A DNA stretch of 64,000 bases from Lamellibrachia satsuma (GCA_033239005.1 BSQZ01000006.1:6255501-6319500), one strand, 5' to 3'; shown: positions 1-11,539, counted from the stretch's first letter. The notes: generated from the sequence alone by a model not told the origin. Translations and numbers: made by a program.

Positions 1-105
1 CTCGAGAAACTGCCAATGACATTAAACGGACGACTGTCTGCACGAACACTCTCACGCATTAACACTGCTGTGCCAAAAACAGTGGTTTATTTCAGACGTT
101 AGACG

Positions 106-121
106 CAGCTAATAATTAATA
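106..121. repeat. target-site duplication, copy next to the LINE 3' end
   Basis: The 16 bases cagctaataattaata occur here and again at 4162..4177, exactly flanking the retrotransposon. This defines both ends of the insertion and shows it is full length. The AT-rich target merges with the ATT-type tail of the element, so the inner boundary is uncertain by a few bases. Confidence 0.85.
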
Positions 122-185
122 ATAATAATAATAGGCAGAGCGTAGTCTCGTAGAGACGATGCTGATGCGCCCTGTTGTCAATTTG

Positions 186-3100
186 TCAAATTTTCAAATT
201 TTGGCAGCGTCCACTGTGGCTGTGAAGGCCGATTCTTGAGTGGCAGTCCTTTCCGCAGCCAAAGCAGACGAAACAGGATGACATTGGTGGTAGTGCTGCG
301 TTTTGTTTTCGCCGCATCCTCTTCTCTGCCGCATGCTGGTGTCTCCTTTCATCTGCCCTTTCAATGCCTCTGCGTGTTGCCTGACGCCAAGCAGTGCGGT
401 CTTCGGCCACTGCTTCCCAGTCTTTGGGGCTGATGTCACAGGCCTTCATGTCACGATTGCAGGCATCCTTGAATCGGAGGGCTGGGCGTCCCACTGGCCT
501 CGCGCCACTGGTGAGTTGTCCATAGAGGATGTCTTTCGGCAAGCGGCCGTCCTCCATGCGACGCACATGGTCCAACCAGCGCAGGCGTCTCTGGCTCAGC
601 AGTGAATGCATGCTGCGGATCCTGGCACGGTCAAGTATGTCGCTGTAGGGGATACGATCCTGCCATGTGATGCCGAGGATACGCTTGAGGCACCGCATGT
701 GGAAGGTGTTGAGGCGGCGCTCCTGGCACATGTATGTTGTCCACGATTCGCTGCCATAGAGGAGGGTGCCCAACACACAGGCCTGGTAGATTCTCATCTT
801 GGTGTTCTCGGTGAGCATCTTATTTTCCCATACTCTTTTGGTCAGCTTGGCCATAGTGCATGCGGCTTTTCCGATGCGTCTGTATATCTCCTTGTCCAGC
901 GAAAGGTTGTTAGAGATGTTTGACCCGAGGTAGGTGAAGTCTTCTACTACCTCCAGGGTGTAGTCATTGATCTTGACGGAGGGGACTTTGCTGGCATCCC
1001 GTGCAATGACGTTCGTCTTCTTCAGGCTGATTGTGAGTCCAAACTCACTGCAGGCATGTGCAAAGCGATCGACCAGCCTCTGAAGGGCCTCTTCTGAGTG
1101 GGCAGTGAGCGCTGCATCACCTGCAAACAGCATCTCCCTGACGTATACCTCTGTCACCTTTGTTTTGGCACGTAGACGTGCCAGGTTGAACAGCTTCCCA
1201 TCAGATCTGGTGTGCAGGTAGATACCGTCTGAGGAAGAGTCGAAGGCATATGACAGAAGTAGGGAGAAGAAGATCCCAAACAATGTTGGAGCAAGGACAC
1301 AGCCTTGCTTGACACCGCTGCAGACAGGGAAGGGCTCCGATGTCGAACCATCGTACACAACTGTACCCTTCATGTTCTCATGAAAGGAGACCACCATGCT
1401 GCGTAGCTTGGGAGGGCAGCCGATCTTCTCAAGTAGGCAGAAGAGTCCCTTCCTGCTGACAAGATCGAAGGCCTTGGTTAAGTCAATGAACGCCACGTAG
1501 AGGGGCATTCCCTGTTCTCTGCACTTTTCCTGGAGCTGGCGTACTGAGAAGATCATATCTATGGTGGATCTTCCTGCTCTGAACCCGCACTGGGATTCTG
1601 GGTAGACACGTGAGGCAAGTTTCTGAAGTCTGATTAGTAGGACCCGAGCGAAGGCCTTCCCCACAATGCTCAATAATGATATGCCCCTATAGTTGTTGCA
1701 GTCACTGCGGTCGCCTTTGTTTTTATACAAGGTGACTATTGTAGCATCCCGCATTTCTTGAGGGACTGTTCCTTCATTCCAGCAGAGACAGAACAGTTGA
1801 TGAAGGTGGTGTAGTAAGGCGGGTTTCGCACACTTAATCACTTCTGGCGGTATGCTGTCACATCCTGGTGCCTTGCCGCAAGAGAGGGAGTCAATAGCTT
1901 TGCTGAGGTCCTCGACTGTGGGCTCGTTGTCCAGCTCCTCCATCATAGGCAAGTTCCTGATGGCGTTGAGGGCAGCATTAGTAACGACTGTTTGTCGGGA
2001 GTACAGTTCTGAATAATGTTCAACCCATCGCTCCATCTGTTTATCCCGGTCTGTGAGCATCTCTCCTGATGTGGATTTCAGTGGAGCCATCTTCCTTACA
2101 GTGGGGCCAACGGCTTTCTTGATGCCATCGTACATGCCGCGTATGTTTCCGCAGTCGGCTGAGTTTTGGATACTCTCGCACAGTTTCAGCCAGTAGTCAT
2201 TTGCACAGCGTCTTGCTGTCCGTTGTGCCATGCTCCGTGCATATCTGAGAGCTGACAGTGTCTTCTCGCATGGATTGTGTTTGTATGCAAGCAGGGCTTC
2301 TCGTTTGGTTTCAATGACGGGTACCATAACATGTAGGTTAGCATTGTACCAGTCTTGGTTTGGTCTTTCTCTCTTGCCAAATGCAGTTATCGCTGCATTG
2401 TAGATGGTTTTACTGAGGGTGTTCCACCTTGCTGTGGCGTCCTGATCCGGAAAGTCCTGAAGGGACTGTTCAAGGGAGGCTACAAACTGCTCCGTTTGTT
2501 TGGGGTTTGCAGTTCTAGCAACATTGATGCGAGTGTGACCTGTGGGCTTGGAGCGATGCAGCTTACGCGGAGAGAGTCTCACTTTACTGCACACCATGGC
2601 ATGGTCTGTATCACAATATGCACTGTGGTAGCTACGTGTTGCTAGGACATTGTTCAGAGCAGAGCGTCTGGCGATGACGAGGTCTAGTTGATGCCATTTA
2701 TGAGACCTTGGATGCTTCCACGACACTTTTTGCTGATGCTTTGACTGGAAGAAGGTGTTGGTGATGCAAAGACCATGAAATGAGCATAGCTCCAATAATC
2801 TTTGTCCGTTGTCGTTCATCCTCCCAGTGCCGTGGTGTCCAGTGCAGGATGGCCATGATTGATGGTCTGAGCCTACTCTGGCATTAAAGTCGCCAAGAAG
2901 GATGAGTGGCTCAGCTTTGGGAATCTTGCCAATCAGGCTGTCAAGCTCATCATAGAAATGGTCCTTGATATCTTCATAGGCTCCCAATGTAGGGGCGTAG
3001 ATGCTGAAGATGTGGGCAAACCCTGCAGCAGTGGCGAGACGGATAGATATAATGCGCTCGTTGCCACCAGTGGGAGGCTCCACTGTATCAAGGAGAGAGT

Positions 3101-3320
3101 TCTTGACAGCAAAACCAACCCCGTACAAGCGGGGTTCCTCGGGCTCCTTCCCTTTCCAGAAAAAGGTGAAGTTCTCTTCCTTGAGACATCCGCTGGAGGC
3201 AAGTCTGGTTTCCTGGAGAGCTGCGATGCTGACATCGAGTCTGGTTAGCTCCCTATCGATAATAGCTGTTTTCCTGCTGTCATTGACCTGTTGCAGGTCG
3301 TCTGAGAAACCGGGACACAT
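186..3320 (-). CDS. LINE endonuclease-reverse transcriptase ORF (catalytically altered)
   Basis: The frame encodes 1044 residues from the first in-frame ATG. The N-terminal third is an exonuclease-endonuclease-phosphatase domain, with ALQETRL (catalytic Glu), LGDFNARVG, QLDLVIARR and the terminal DTDHAMV Asp-His pair. The centre is a non-LTR reverse transcriptase (GKAPGCDSIPPEV, FRAGRSTIDMIF, FIDLTKAFD, SGVKQGCVLAPTLF). The usual FADD active-site box reads FAGD, because the first catalytic Asp codon is GGT at 1119..1121. The C-terminus carries a Cys-rich finger (CFVCFGCGKDCHSRIGLHSH). The conserved endonuclease start SWNVRTM lies partly upstream of this ATG: the frame stays open to 3413 but has no earlier ATG, and an in-frame stop is at 3414..3416. 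The true start is therefore lost or lies behind a frameshift. Confidence 0.88.
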   Translation of the reverse strand: MCPGFSDDLQQVNDSRKTAIIDRELTRLDVSIAALQETRLASSGCLKEENFTFFWKGKEPEEPRLYGVGFAVKNSLLDTVEPPTGGNERIISIRLATAAGFAHIFSIYAPTLGAYEDIKDHFYDELDSLIGKIPKAEPLILLGDFNARVGSDHQSWPSCTGHHGTGRMNDNGQRLLELCSFHGLCITNTFFQSKHQQKVSWKHPRSHKWHQLDLVIARRSALNNVLATRSYHSAYCDTDHAMVCSKVRLSPRKLHRSKPTGHTRINVARTANPKQTEQFVASLEQSLQDFPDQDATARWNTLSKTIYNAAITAFGKRERPNQDWYNANLHVMVPVIETKREALLAYKHNPCEKTLSALRYARSMAQRTARRCANDYWLKLCESIQNSADCGNIRGMYDGIKKAVGPTVRKMAPLKSTSGEMLTDRDKQMERWVEHYSELYSRQTVVTNAALNAIRNLPMMEELDNEPTVEDLSKAIDSLSCGKAPGCDSIPPEVIKCAKPALLHHLHQLFCLCWNEGTVPQEMRDATIVTLYKNKGDRSDCNNYRGISLLSIVGKAFARVLLIRLQKLASRVYPESQCGFRAGRSTIDMIFSVRQLQEKCREQGMPLYVAFIDLTKAFDLVSRKGLFCLLEKIGCPPKLRSMVVSFHENMKGTVVYDGSTSEPFPVCSGVKQGCVLAPTLFGIFFSLLLSYAFDSSSDGIYLHTRSDGKLFNLARLRAKTKVTEVYVREMLFAGDAALTAHSEEALQRLVDRFAHACSEFGLTISLKKTNVIARDASKVPSVKINDYTLEVVEDFTYLGSNISNNLSLDKEIYRRIGKAACTMAKLTKRVWENKMLTENTKMRIYQACVLGTLLYGSESWTTYMCQERRLNTFHMRCLKRILGITWQDRIPYSDILDRARIRSMHSLLSQRRLRWLDHVRRMEDGRLPKDILYGQLTSGARPVGRPALRFKDACNRDMKACDISPKDWEAVAEDRTAWRQATRRGIERADERRHQHAAEKRMRRKQNAALPPMSSCFVCFGCGKDCHSRIGLHSHSGRCQNLKI

Positions 3321-3416
3321 GGTCCGTACATTCCAGCTTGCGAAGCGAAGTGCTGGGTACTTCTTAGTTTTTCGTTGTTTGCCTGGTGCAGTGTTACCAT
3401 CTGCTTGTTGTGCCTA

Positions 3417-4161
3417 AACACTAAGCTCCAAGCACCCATTGAAGCAGGCAGATGTTGGCGAGTCAGCACCTTATTGGCTGGGGGCTGCCCAGCTTAGGCG
3501 GGCAGTAGCTGACCAGTGAGACACGATGATCTCTCCCACCGTCAGAGACAACCCGTAGCGCCCGTACTCTACGCCAATCGAGTTGGGCTTATCACTCGTA
3601 ACTGCTGTCTCCCGTGTTAGTTCCACACTGTGAAGTGAGGCTGGAGTAGCCTCTCCAGGGCGCAAGCCTGGGCAAGAGTTACGAGATCCTGGGTTGCCCA
3701 GTCATCAGGATCTCGCTGTCGGCCTTACCGGTGGGATCCAAAGGAATGCGAAGCATGACGTTTGGCACCAGCTTGGCTGCAGGAGCTGCCGGAAAAGTGA
3801 CAACGTGATCACCAGACCGTCTTCGGGGCTCCACTCCTGATTTGTGTAGGGTTTACTCCCCTAGCCTTCCCCATGAGAGGGTATAGCCGCAAGGCAGCGG
3901 AGGTTTGAAATAAGAGTTTACCTTCTCCTAGACGGGCGACCAGTCAAGGTTAACGAGCCCCATCTGCCCGAAGCTTCTGGTTTTAAGGCGCCAGATATCC
4001 GCCTTTGCCCCTTCTCCTGTCAGTAAAAACAGTTCTGCCGCAAGAAGGCCAGGAGCTGGACTGGACTGTCAGAGGCTTTACGAGACGCACACCGTTGGGG
4101 CATTTTATAAGTAGTAAGAGCTTATCCTCACATACCCACCCCGGCTTAACAGTCTTGGAAC
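3417..4161 (-). other. 5' leader of the LINE
   Basis: This stretch lies between the open frame and the 5' target-site duplication. No long open frame is present. A short frame (3245..3469) overlaps the start of the endonuclease frame and may be a shifted piece of the original N-terminus. It is GC-richer than the flanking DNA and probably contains the internal promoter usual for LINEs; no specific motif is claimed. Confidence 0.6.
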
Positions 4162-4177
4162 CAGCTAATAATTAATA
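4162..4177. repeat. target-site duplication, copy next to the LINE 5' end
   Basis: Second copy of the 16-bp target sequence cagctaataattaata, identical to 106..121. Confidence 0.85.
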
Positions 4178-5880
4178 TCAAAATATATGCTTAAGTTTTA
4201 ATCGAGTATTGTGCAGCAGCGTATTGTGCAGTAGCCATTAGTGTAGTAGCGTATATGATGTAGTTGCTTATGTGATGTGAACCAAATGCAGTCACGACCC
4301 CGTGAAAGGCCTGCGATATTTATCAGGTGTATGATATCGTCATTGTAAGATTTGGCTAAAACGATCCGTGGCTCAACGAGCATCCAAAAGACGCGACTGT
4401 CGCGAGAGTCGACCGGGTTCCCAGCGCGTGGAGCAAACCCCGTTCGCGCAGGCAGAGCCAGCCAAGAGCGATCTTTGTGGCCGGAAAGGCGACATGCGAT
4501 TGGCTTATGGGGATTTTGCTGACAGCATCGGTTGAAGTTCGAAAATACGCTTGTGGTGACACACCGTAGAAACAACATAAGTATCAATGACAATATTTGT
4601 CTTAAACACTGGACAAATCAAAAGGGTATAATTACGACTGATATCACTCTCACAAGTCGAAAATCAATATTATGGCCAATGCTAGGACGTTGTTCTTATG
4701 TATTCGGAGTGAATAATACTATACTTATCCCAGGTGTTGCAACACCAGCTTGCACGTGTGCAGTGGTTCACCCGCAGTCCTTCAAAATATCTGCGAGTGT
4801 CTTGAAAGCTGCCATTTCAATATGTAGGCGGCTGAACAACGACACCATGGTTTGTTGGCCATCCTTACTGAATTTTCTTTAAGCTTAAGGTGCTTAATCA
4901 ATTCGATGTTTTGCTAGTCTAATTTCAAATAAATTTTGTGAAAAACCAAACCTACCTAATATCCACTGCAACGTGCTAGCTCGTTTGTAAATAAGAACAG
5001 AGTTCCATTTGTTCAGTCACTTTACTAAAGAGAAAGCGTGAAATGACAATAACTAAACAAGTATTGAACAGGTTGAAATGCGAGTGTGTACTGGTTCCGT
5101 TTCTAGTAGCGCATGCGCACTGGTATAAGGGACCGGTTATTATGCAAAGCAAGAGACCGGTTATAATGTTCTCTAGTTTGTGCAACTTTTATTTTGATTT
5201 TTGTGAAATCTTCAGGCAAACTATTAAATTAGTTAATGCTTAATTAACAGAAATGAAAATCGAAATGGTGATAAATCACGATTTTCTTCCTTGGTGAAAT
5301 TTCGAAACTTTGCCATGTGACCGGAGAGACGAAGGAGGTCACGCCCATGATCAGGGATGGAGGTCACGCCCTTGATCAGCCTTGACCCACACAGTGTTTA
5401 CCATTTTGGATATCCAGTGTTTTGATCCTTACCAGATCTAACGATTAAAGTCAATTCTTTCGATGATTTGAACAAAAATATAATTTTTTTATTAAATCGA
5501 CTGCGGATGTTACATAAACTATTCACACACTACATATCTGGACACAAATGAACCGGATTTGCGATAGGCCAAATTAGTTGAGCAAGCAGTTTAAATTTAC
5601 GATTGAATACAAATGTCGATACACGGCGATGGCCACCTGTCCGGGATTCATAATCTCCACTGCTTTCTTCACGATATTCATAGATGCAAGGTGGATCATT
5701 GCCACAGAGTTGGTCATGTCAAGGAGATAGAAGAGCAGTGAACGTTATGGCACTGTCTTATGTTACATTGGTTGGTTGCTGCTTGGCACGATATCCAATC
5801 ATTTTGCCACAACACCCCAACATTGCTCACAATGAATTCCCTTATTCTTGTTTGACCTGGCGGCAAGGCATATTTCCCGA
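4178..5880. other. no gene recognised
   Basis: Unique-looking AT-rich DNA. A short imperfect GTAGTAGCGTAT-type repeat lies at about 4205..4260. Two gaccggttat sites flank an ATGCAAA octamer-like site near 5130..5170, and a 28-bp direct repeat containing AGGTCA half-sites lies near 5333..5385. Open frames here are short and show no recognisable domain. Confidence 0.4.
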
Positions 5881-5934
5881 TCGTTAAACAACAGCAGCCT
5901 GTCGCCGCACGAGACGGTGTCGGTCCCGCACCGC

Positions 5935-6080
5935 CGCACGCACACACACACACGCTCGCACGCACACACGTACGTATACGCACACTCACATGTACTCACG
6001 TATGTACACACAGACACACGCGCACACGCGATCGCAAGCACACACACTCGCGCACAAACTCACGCACGCACGCATTAACG
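5935..6080. repeat. degenerate CA/CG-rich microsatellite
   Basis: Alternating CACA, CGCA and TACG dinucleotide runs. They create cysteine/valine or histidine/threonine low-complexity frames on both strands that are not genes. Confidence 0.8.
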
Positions 6081-6563
6081 CCCATATACATGCCACCACA
6101 CGTTCACTTGCTCGTGCACGAACCAACTGTCGATGACACAGCACGAATAATCTGATACACGGCGACACATTAACACAACAGGTTATTGAACCGTCGCGTC
6201 GTCCATTGAAACAGATGCATCGGCTGTCAAGAGAACTCCGTCGCTGTTTGCATCCGTATTGAAAGAAAGTTTGCTCGTCCGAAACGTGATTTTACAGCGC
6301 CACATTGTGTATGTGGATGCGGGCCTGGGGCTTCGGTCTGTAAAGATAATGTCAATGGTAGGCATAATGTCAACGTTTTAGAAATATTTTGGATGATTTA
6401 ACTTCGACTGTATCAGCACAGTGCATCGGCATTAAATACTATAGTGTAAAAGCAACAGTCGAACGATGTATTGTATTTGACGCGTGGAATTACAAATGGT
6501 TGACTGTTGCGTGTAGACGTGACTTTACAGCTACCTGCGTGACATGACTTTACGTGTACCTAA

Positions 6564-6788
6564 GTGCGTGTGCACGTGTGCGCGTGCGTGTGCATTTGTG
6601 TGTGTTTGTGTGTGTTCACCAGTGATCACATAACTAATTCCGAGGTGGTGTTTTCTTTTGTCGCTTTCTTTTGTCACTTTTGTCATTTGTGCGTGTGCAC
6701 GTGTGCGCGTGCGTGTGTATTTGTGTGTGTTTGTGTGTGTTCACCAGTGATCACGTAACTAATTCCGAGGTGGTGTTTTCTTTTGTCA
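6564..6788. repeat. tandem duplication with 125-bp period, GT-rich
   Basis: A segment of about 100 bp (6564..6663), made of GT/CGTG repeats followed by ttcaccagtgatcac and a unique tail, recurs at 6689..6788 with few differences. Confidence 0.8.
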
Positions 6789-6926
6789 CTTATAAACATT
6801 CGGCCGTGAACGACGTCTGGTTGTAACCAGACAATCCAGCCGAATACGACCACTGTACGCGTTCAATCAACCTAAGGGGCCGTACACGATACTATTATGA
6901 CGAAGCGTTGTCACCTACCATGTCAT

Positions 6927-7068
6927 GACAACATCGTAACTACTGTGTGCCGTAATTGAAATTGTATGCGTAGCACAGGCAGAAATGCAATTTCCCTGCG
7001 GGGATCAATAAAGTATTCTTTACCTTTATCTTTTTATCTTTTACCGTACACAGTAGTTACGATGTTGA
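6927..7068. repeat. inverted repeat, foldback-type element
   Basis: The left arm (about 6927..6954) and right arm (about 7042..7068) are near-perfect inverted copies centred on aacatcgtaactactgtgt. The loop is about 87 bp. It contains cctgcggggatcaataaag followed by CTTT repeats, a pattern typical of SINE or LINE 3' tails. A more diverged arm starts near 6883, giving a nested foldback. Confidence 0.6.
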
Positions 7069-7152
7069 CAGGACTTGGTCATTAGCTATGATTTGGCTGT
7101 TTGGCTGTTCCCACAAATCTCAGTTTCGCATACATATATGAGGTTAAAATCG

Positions 7153-7153
7153 T

Positions 7154-7210
<57 letters not shown>

Positions 7211-8332
7211 TGCGTGCGTGGGTTCAGGGTTCATCTATGCATGCATGTATGTATGTATTTATGTATGTATGTATTTATGTATGTATGTATGTATGTATGT
7301 ATGTATTTATTTATGCATTTATGTATGTATGTACGTATGTATGTACGTATGTATGTATGTATGTATGTATTTATGTATGTATTTATGTATGTATGTATGT
7401 ATGTATGTATTTATGTATGTATGTATGTATGTATGTATGTATGTATGTATGTATGTATGTATGTATGTATGTATGCATGTATGTATGTATGTATGTATTT
7501 ATGTATGTATGTATGTATGTATTGTATTGTATGTATGTATGTATTTATGTATGTATGTATGTATATATGTATGTATGCATGTATGTATGTATGTATGTAT
7601 TTATGTATGTATTTATGTATGTATGTATGTATGTATGTATGTATGTATGTATGTATGTATGTATGTATGTATGCATGCATGTATGTATGTATGCATGCAT
7701 GTATGTATGTATGTATGTATGTATTGTATTGTATGTATGTATGTATTTATGTACGTATGTATGTATATATGTATGTATGCATGTATGTATGTATGTATGT
7801 ATTTATGTATGTATTTATGTATGCATGTATGCATGTATTTATGTATGTATGTATGTATGTATGTATGTATGTATGTATGTATGTATGTATGCATGTATGC
7901 ATGTAGGCATGTATGTATGTATGTATGTATGTATGCATGTATGCATGTATGCATGTATGTATGTATGCATGTATGCATGTATGCATGTATGCATGTACGT
8001 ATGTATGTATGTACGTATGTATGTATGCATTTATGCATGTATGTATGTATGTATGTATGTATGCATGTATGCATGTATGCATGTATGCATGTATGCATGT
8101 ATGCATGTATGCATGTATGCATGTATGCATGTATGCATGTATGCATGTATGCATGTACGTATGTACGTATGTACGCATTTATGCATGTATGCATGTAAGT
8201 ATGTATGTATGTATGTATGTATGTATGTATGTATGTACGTATGTATGTATGCATTTATGCATGTATGTATGTATGTATGTATGTATGTATGTATGTATGT
8301 ATGTATGTATGTATGTATGTATGTATGTATGC
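7153..8332. repeat. long GT then TATG/TGCA tetranucleotide microsatellite
   Basis: A GT run and a CGTG run (7153..7220) are followed by about 1.1 kb of TATG repeats. These are interrupted by TTATG, GCATG and ACGTATG variants that occur in regular blocks. All frames through it are open only because the unit lacks stop codons in most registers. Confidence 0.97.
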
Positions 8333-9580
8333 TACTCGTCTTAGACGCCTTGCATCTCGGGCATAAAACTTTCAGGGTTTATCTACAACCACAGGAAGGA
8401 GTGATTCTTATTTTATACAATTGTTTGGAATCGCGTAAACCGCCGCTAGATGGTACTATTACTGCCAGTATTACATGGTAATTTTGAGAGTTGGACACCA
8501 AGAAGCCATTGTCTGGCAGTACCAAGTACCAAGACTTTGATGGATATCTCTGTGATAATGTTGTGTATCCTGAAATTGTGTGAATAACGTTATCATAACA
8601 GTCACTTACAAACTATCAAGTTATCCAGGCCGGAGGATGGGTATTTCGCTAGTATCTAATTATAATCGAGCTAGCGTATGTCTGTATGTGGTTATGTAAG
8701 CGTTTTCCTCCTAGTCGGATTGCACCTCGGGCGCCAAACTTTCAGGGATTAATCTACGACCCCACGAATGAAACGTAACGCATTTATTTTTTTTCGAGAT
8801 ACCCCGTAATTCAAGGGTTCTTAGTGTTTTGTAATGGTAAATCAAATGTTCGCTACGTAAAACGTTAACTTCCAACAATCGCAGAAACCATGGTCGCGCG
8901 CGGTGAATACTTCGGTACGTAAACCGTTGGAGAGTACGTAGCGCCATCTGGGTGGTTTTAATTGATTGTAGTAGAAAACACGTGTAGCAATTGTACATAA
9001 CATCGACTAGGCTGCTTGGTGTGTATCCCATTTTTGTTAGTATTGTATAACTAGCCGAGTTACCCGGCGTTTTATGGGGAGGAAAGGCAGCCACTGCAAA
9101 GGCTTATGACTCCTTGCATTACCCAGTCAAGTTTTGGTAGAGCGATGCTAGTGACAATGGTTTTTGCAACTTCATGCCCCAAAAAATCACGTACAACGGC
9201 CAGTTTCACGGGGCGTTCGTACTGTACGAAGGAACTTCTGTGGACGTGTGATGGAGTTTATCTACGTGATCTAAGATCATGTACCTCGGAACAATCGTAG
9301 AAAATATGCATAGCCTTGCGAACAATTGTACGTAAATACGTATTATTGCTGTTCCGAATTACGTAATCTACGTCAAACGTTCAAATAATTTTCATCGTAA
9401 GATCTCCACCCCCGGGAATTTCTAAAAAACAAAAAACGAACGAACCATCCCCATGGGCCCTCGAACACCCCTACAAAACTTCAACCCCACATATACGAAA
9501 CTGACGGAGATATAATGGAAAATATTTGTTTGTATAGTATAGAAACATTAAATATGCACACGTGTAAATAATATTATAGC
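8333..9580. repeat. dispersed repeats next to the microsatellite
   Basis: The ctcgggc...aaactttcaggg block at about 8340..8395 recurs diverged at about 8712..8765. The segment around 9270..9345 (gaacaatcgtagaaaatatgcata and following) recurs at about 60805..60875, and a third relative lies near 8960..9010. The motif acccggcgttttatgg near 9060, with the adjacent TATG array, resembles microsatellite-bearing non-autonomous Helitrons of marine invertebrates; that assignment is tentative. Confidence 0.45.
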
Positions 9581-9714
9581 GCCAGCCAAAATGATGTAAT
9601 CCTATCAGTGGGGCCATCTGGCGGTAACAGTCAAACCATGCGCTTGCGGTCAGAATCTATTCGCCGAGTTCACAAAGGCGCTAAAGTCGGCTAAGCGAGA
9701 CAAAGGCAGTAGTG

Positions 9715-9772
9715 GGAGCGGTCGACTTGCCAGTAGCGGTCACGCCAGTAGCGGTCACGCCAGTAGCGCCAA
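9715..9772. repeat. short 16-bp tandem repeat
   Basis: Three consecutive near-identical copies of gccagtagcggtcac in otherwise unique DNA. Confidence 0.7.
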
Positions 9773-10280
9773 AGGGTGGGTCGAGCAGCAGCCAATAACT
9801 AGGCCTTTATATCAGTATGGTGACAGCAAAGTAGACCATATTTAGCTTGATGTGGCCTGGTTATTCTTTTTTTCGCCGCACTAAATGTAATTAACTGTGT
9901 CTCGACACTGCACTGAACTTGGCGAATGTCCTGTGATGAATTCGTTTGATAACACAGTAGCACATTTATCAACTTAACTAGTGTTGGTTCGTAATGATTT
10001 AGCACATTGTTAAATTAGTAATTATGGTATATGTATATATGGTTGCTCCTTAATGACGTGATTATCAATCACTGTATTGGTAAACGATATTTGTTTTGGC
10101 AGAGAGTCAGACATAATGAGATAATCATATTAATCATATAACTTGTTTTTATACACGTACTTAAATACAAAGTACAGCGGCATAGCCCTGGTGTCCAAAC
10201 ATAAATGCGCAAATTCACACATGCAACCACCCCCAGTTGTCAACTGCCAGAAAATGTTTCTGATTTTTCATAATTCACAG
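9773..10280. other. no gene recognised
   Basis: AT-rich DNA downstream of the phosphatase exon, which is read on the minus strand. It holds no open frame of interest and no clear repeat. Confidence 0.4.
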
Positions 10281-10286
10281 TTTATT
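10281..10286 (-). terminator. candidate polyadenylation signal of the phosphatase gene
   Basis: AATAAA on the minus strand, about 100 nt downstream of the phosphatase stop codon. Confidence 0.55.
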
Positions 10287-10387
10287 GAAATATCCAACCA
10301 CGCTTCATACACAGAAAGCAAAGGCTAACGTCAAAAATTAATGTCGGTATGCGTATATGGTATATGTGTGCGACCAGCGTTGACAAT

Positions 10388-10953
10388 TTACATTGTGTCG
10401 AGTAGGTGTTTGTCTAACTGTAGCATTCCCCTTTCCCGTGCGAACGCGACAAGACGTCTCTGGAAACCATCGTTTGTCAGCACCATCTTGCGTGACCCTT
10501 TCACAAACCTTGCTGCTGAGATCGGACCCAAGTTCTTATGCAACATACAGTACGCGACGGCAAGAACCCCACTACGATTGACACCCACCAAACAATGAAT
10601 GAGAACTTTCCCACCGCTAAGTCTCGCCTTCTCTATAAAGTCATACACTTGCTGGAAATGCTGCATTATGTCATAAGACGAGTCATCTTGAGCATCAAAC
10701 CCCATATAGCTGAAGTCTTTGCCGTAGAAATCTGGGCCAGTGTTTGCATAACCGCTAGCACAGTTGACCACGTGATATATTCCACTGCTGCGCAGAAAGT
10801 TCAAATCACGTGCTACTTCTTCTCCTCCTATGTACAAATGATCAAGAAGGCGAGATGCCGATATCTGGAAGCCAGTGTAGCCATTCATTTCTTTCTGAAG
10901 CACATCGACATAAGCAGCATCACCGTCTCCCATCGCTGGTATTCCATCAATCT
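10388..10953 (-). CDS. atypical dual-specificity protein phosphatase, 3' terminal exon
   Basis: One exon encodes a whole DSP catalytic domain of about 188 residues. Counting from the exon start, the signature HCLVGVNRSG gives the nucleophile Cys121 and phosphate-binding Arg127. The likely general acid is Asp90 in FDAQDDSSYDI, and NDGFQRRL is the usual late motif. It has no MKP-type docking domain or membrane segment. Size and motif order fit the VHR/DUSP3-DUSP13-DUSP26 group, which dephosphorylates phospho-Tyr/Thr on substrates such as MAP kinases; the exact orthologue is not claimed. The 5' boundary is a good acceptor (ctgtttcag at 10962..10954). The open frame continues to an ATG at 11014, but that part has intron character, so at least one upstream exon is missing or not recognised. 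The stop is at 10388..10390. Confidence 0.88.
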
Positions 10954-11029
10954 CTGAAACAGAAACACAGAAGGTGAATATCATAGGTTCATGGTATTGA
11001 ACACTGGGTGTCATCTAGAATAGGGCGAA

Positions 11030-11376
11030 AGGATGTGGTAGAGCGGCACGGCGACTACATGGGGCGGTGGCGCACGAGGAGAACGTGGTAGAGCGGCACG
11101 GCGACTACATGGGCGGTGGCGCACGAGGAGAACGTGGTAGAGCGGCACGACGACTACATGGGGCGGTGGCGCACGAGGAGAACGGGTCGAGCGGCACGGC
11201 GACTACATGGGGCGGTGGCGCACGAGGAGAACGTGGTCGAGCGGCACGGGGACTACATGGGGCGGTGGCGCACGAGGAGAACGTGGTAGAGCGGCACGGC
11301 GACTACATGGGGCGGTGGCGCACGAGGAGAACGTGGTAGAGCGGCACGGCGACTACATGGGGCGGTGGCGCACGAG
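11030..11376. repeat. 50-bp minisatellite, about 7 copies
   Basis: GC-rich units of 49-50 bp containing gagcggcacggcgactacat and cgcacgaggagaacg. Some copies differ by single bases or a 1-bp deletion, so the frame shifts between copies. This argues against coding use. Confidence 0.95.
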
Positions 11377-11539
11377 TCGGAGTTGTGGGACTTGCCGTGC
11401 ACAACAATATAGAGGTGTCTGGCTGGTATCGGGGCAAGACACTGACATCGTCGTTGATCGGCGAACTGGGCACACGGCTGGTGGTAGAGTCAGTCTGCTG
11501 TCCGACGGAGTGCGATGTGAACCTTCGTCTTCACCTCTT

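Larger units (their letters stand above)
122..4161 (-). mobile_element. full-length non-LTR retrotransposon (LINE)
   Basis: This element of about 4.0 kb is read on the minus strand. Its order is a 5' leader (about 4161 to 3414), one long open frame for an apurinic-type endonuclease plus reverse transcriptase ending at 186, a short 3' UTR, and a tail of ATT repeats at 122..133. Perfect 16-bp target-site duplications (106..121 and 4162..4177) flank it, as expected for target-primed reverse transcription. The single endonuclease-RT ORF, the C-terminal zinc-finger-like cysteines and the trinucleotide tail suggest the I/Nimb or RTE part of the LINE tree; the clade is not settled from sequence alone. 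This copy is probably inactive because its RT catalytic motif is altered (see the ORF entry). Confidence 0.9.

Noticed and set aside
4532..4882. 116-codon plus-strand frame
   Set aside because: No domain, promoter or splice support, and composition matches the flanks.
7075..8481. Long open frames on both strands (up to 468 codons)
   Set aside because: They are Met-Tyr-Val-Cys or His-Thr-Tyr-Ile low complexity generated by the TATG microsatellite.
10954..11014. ATG and 20 extra codons at the start of the phosphatase frame
   Set aside because: Lies upstream of a strong splice acceptor and contains its polypyrimidine tract; more likely intron.
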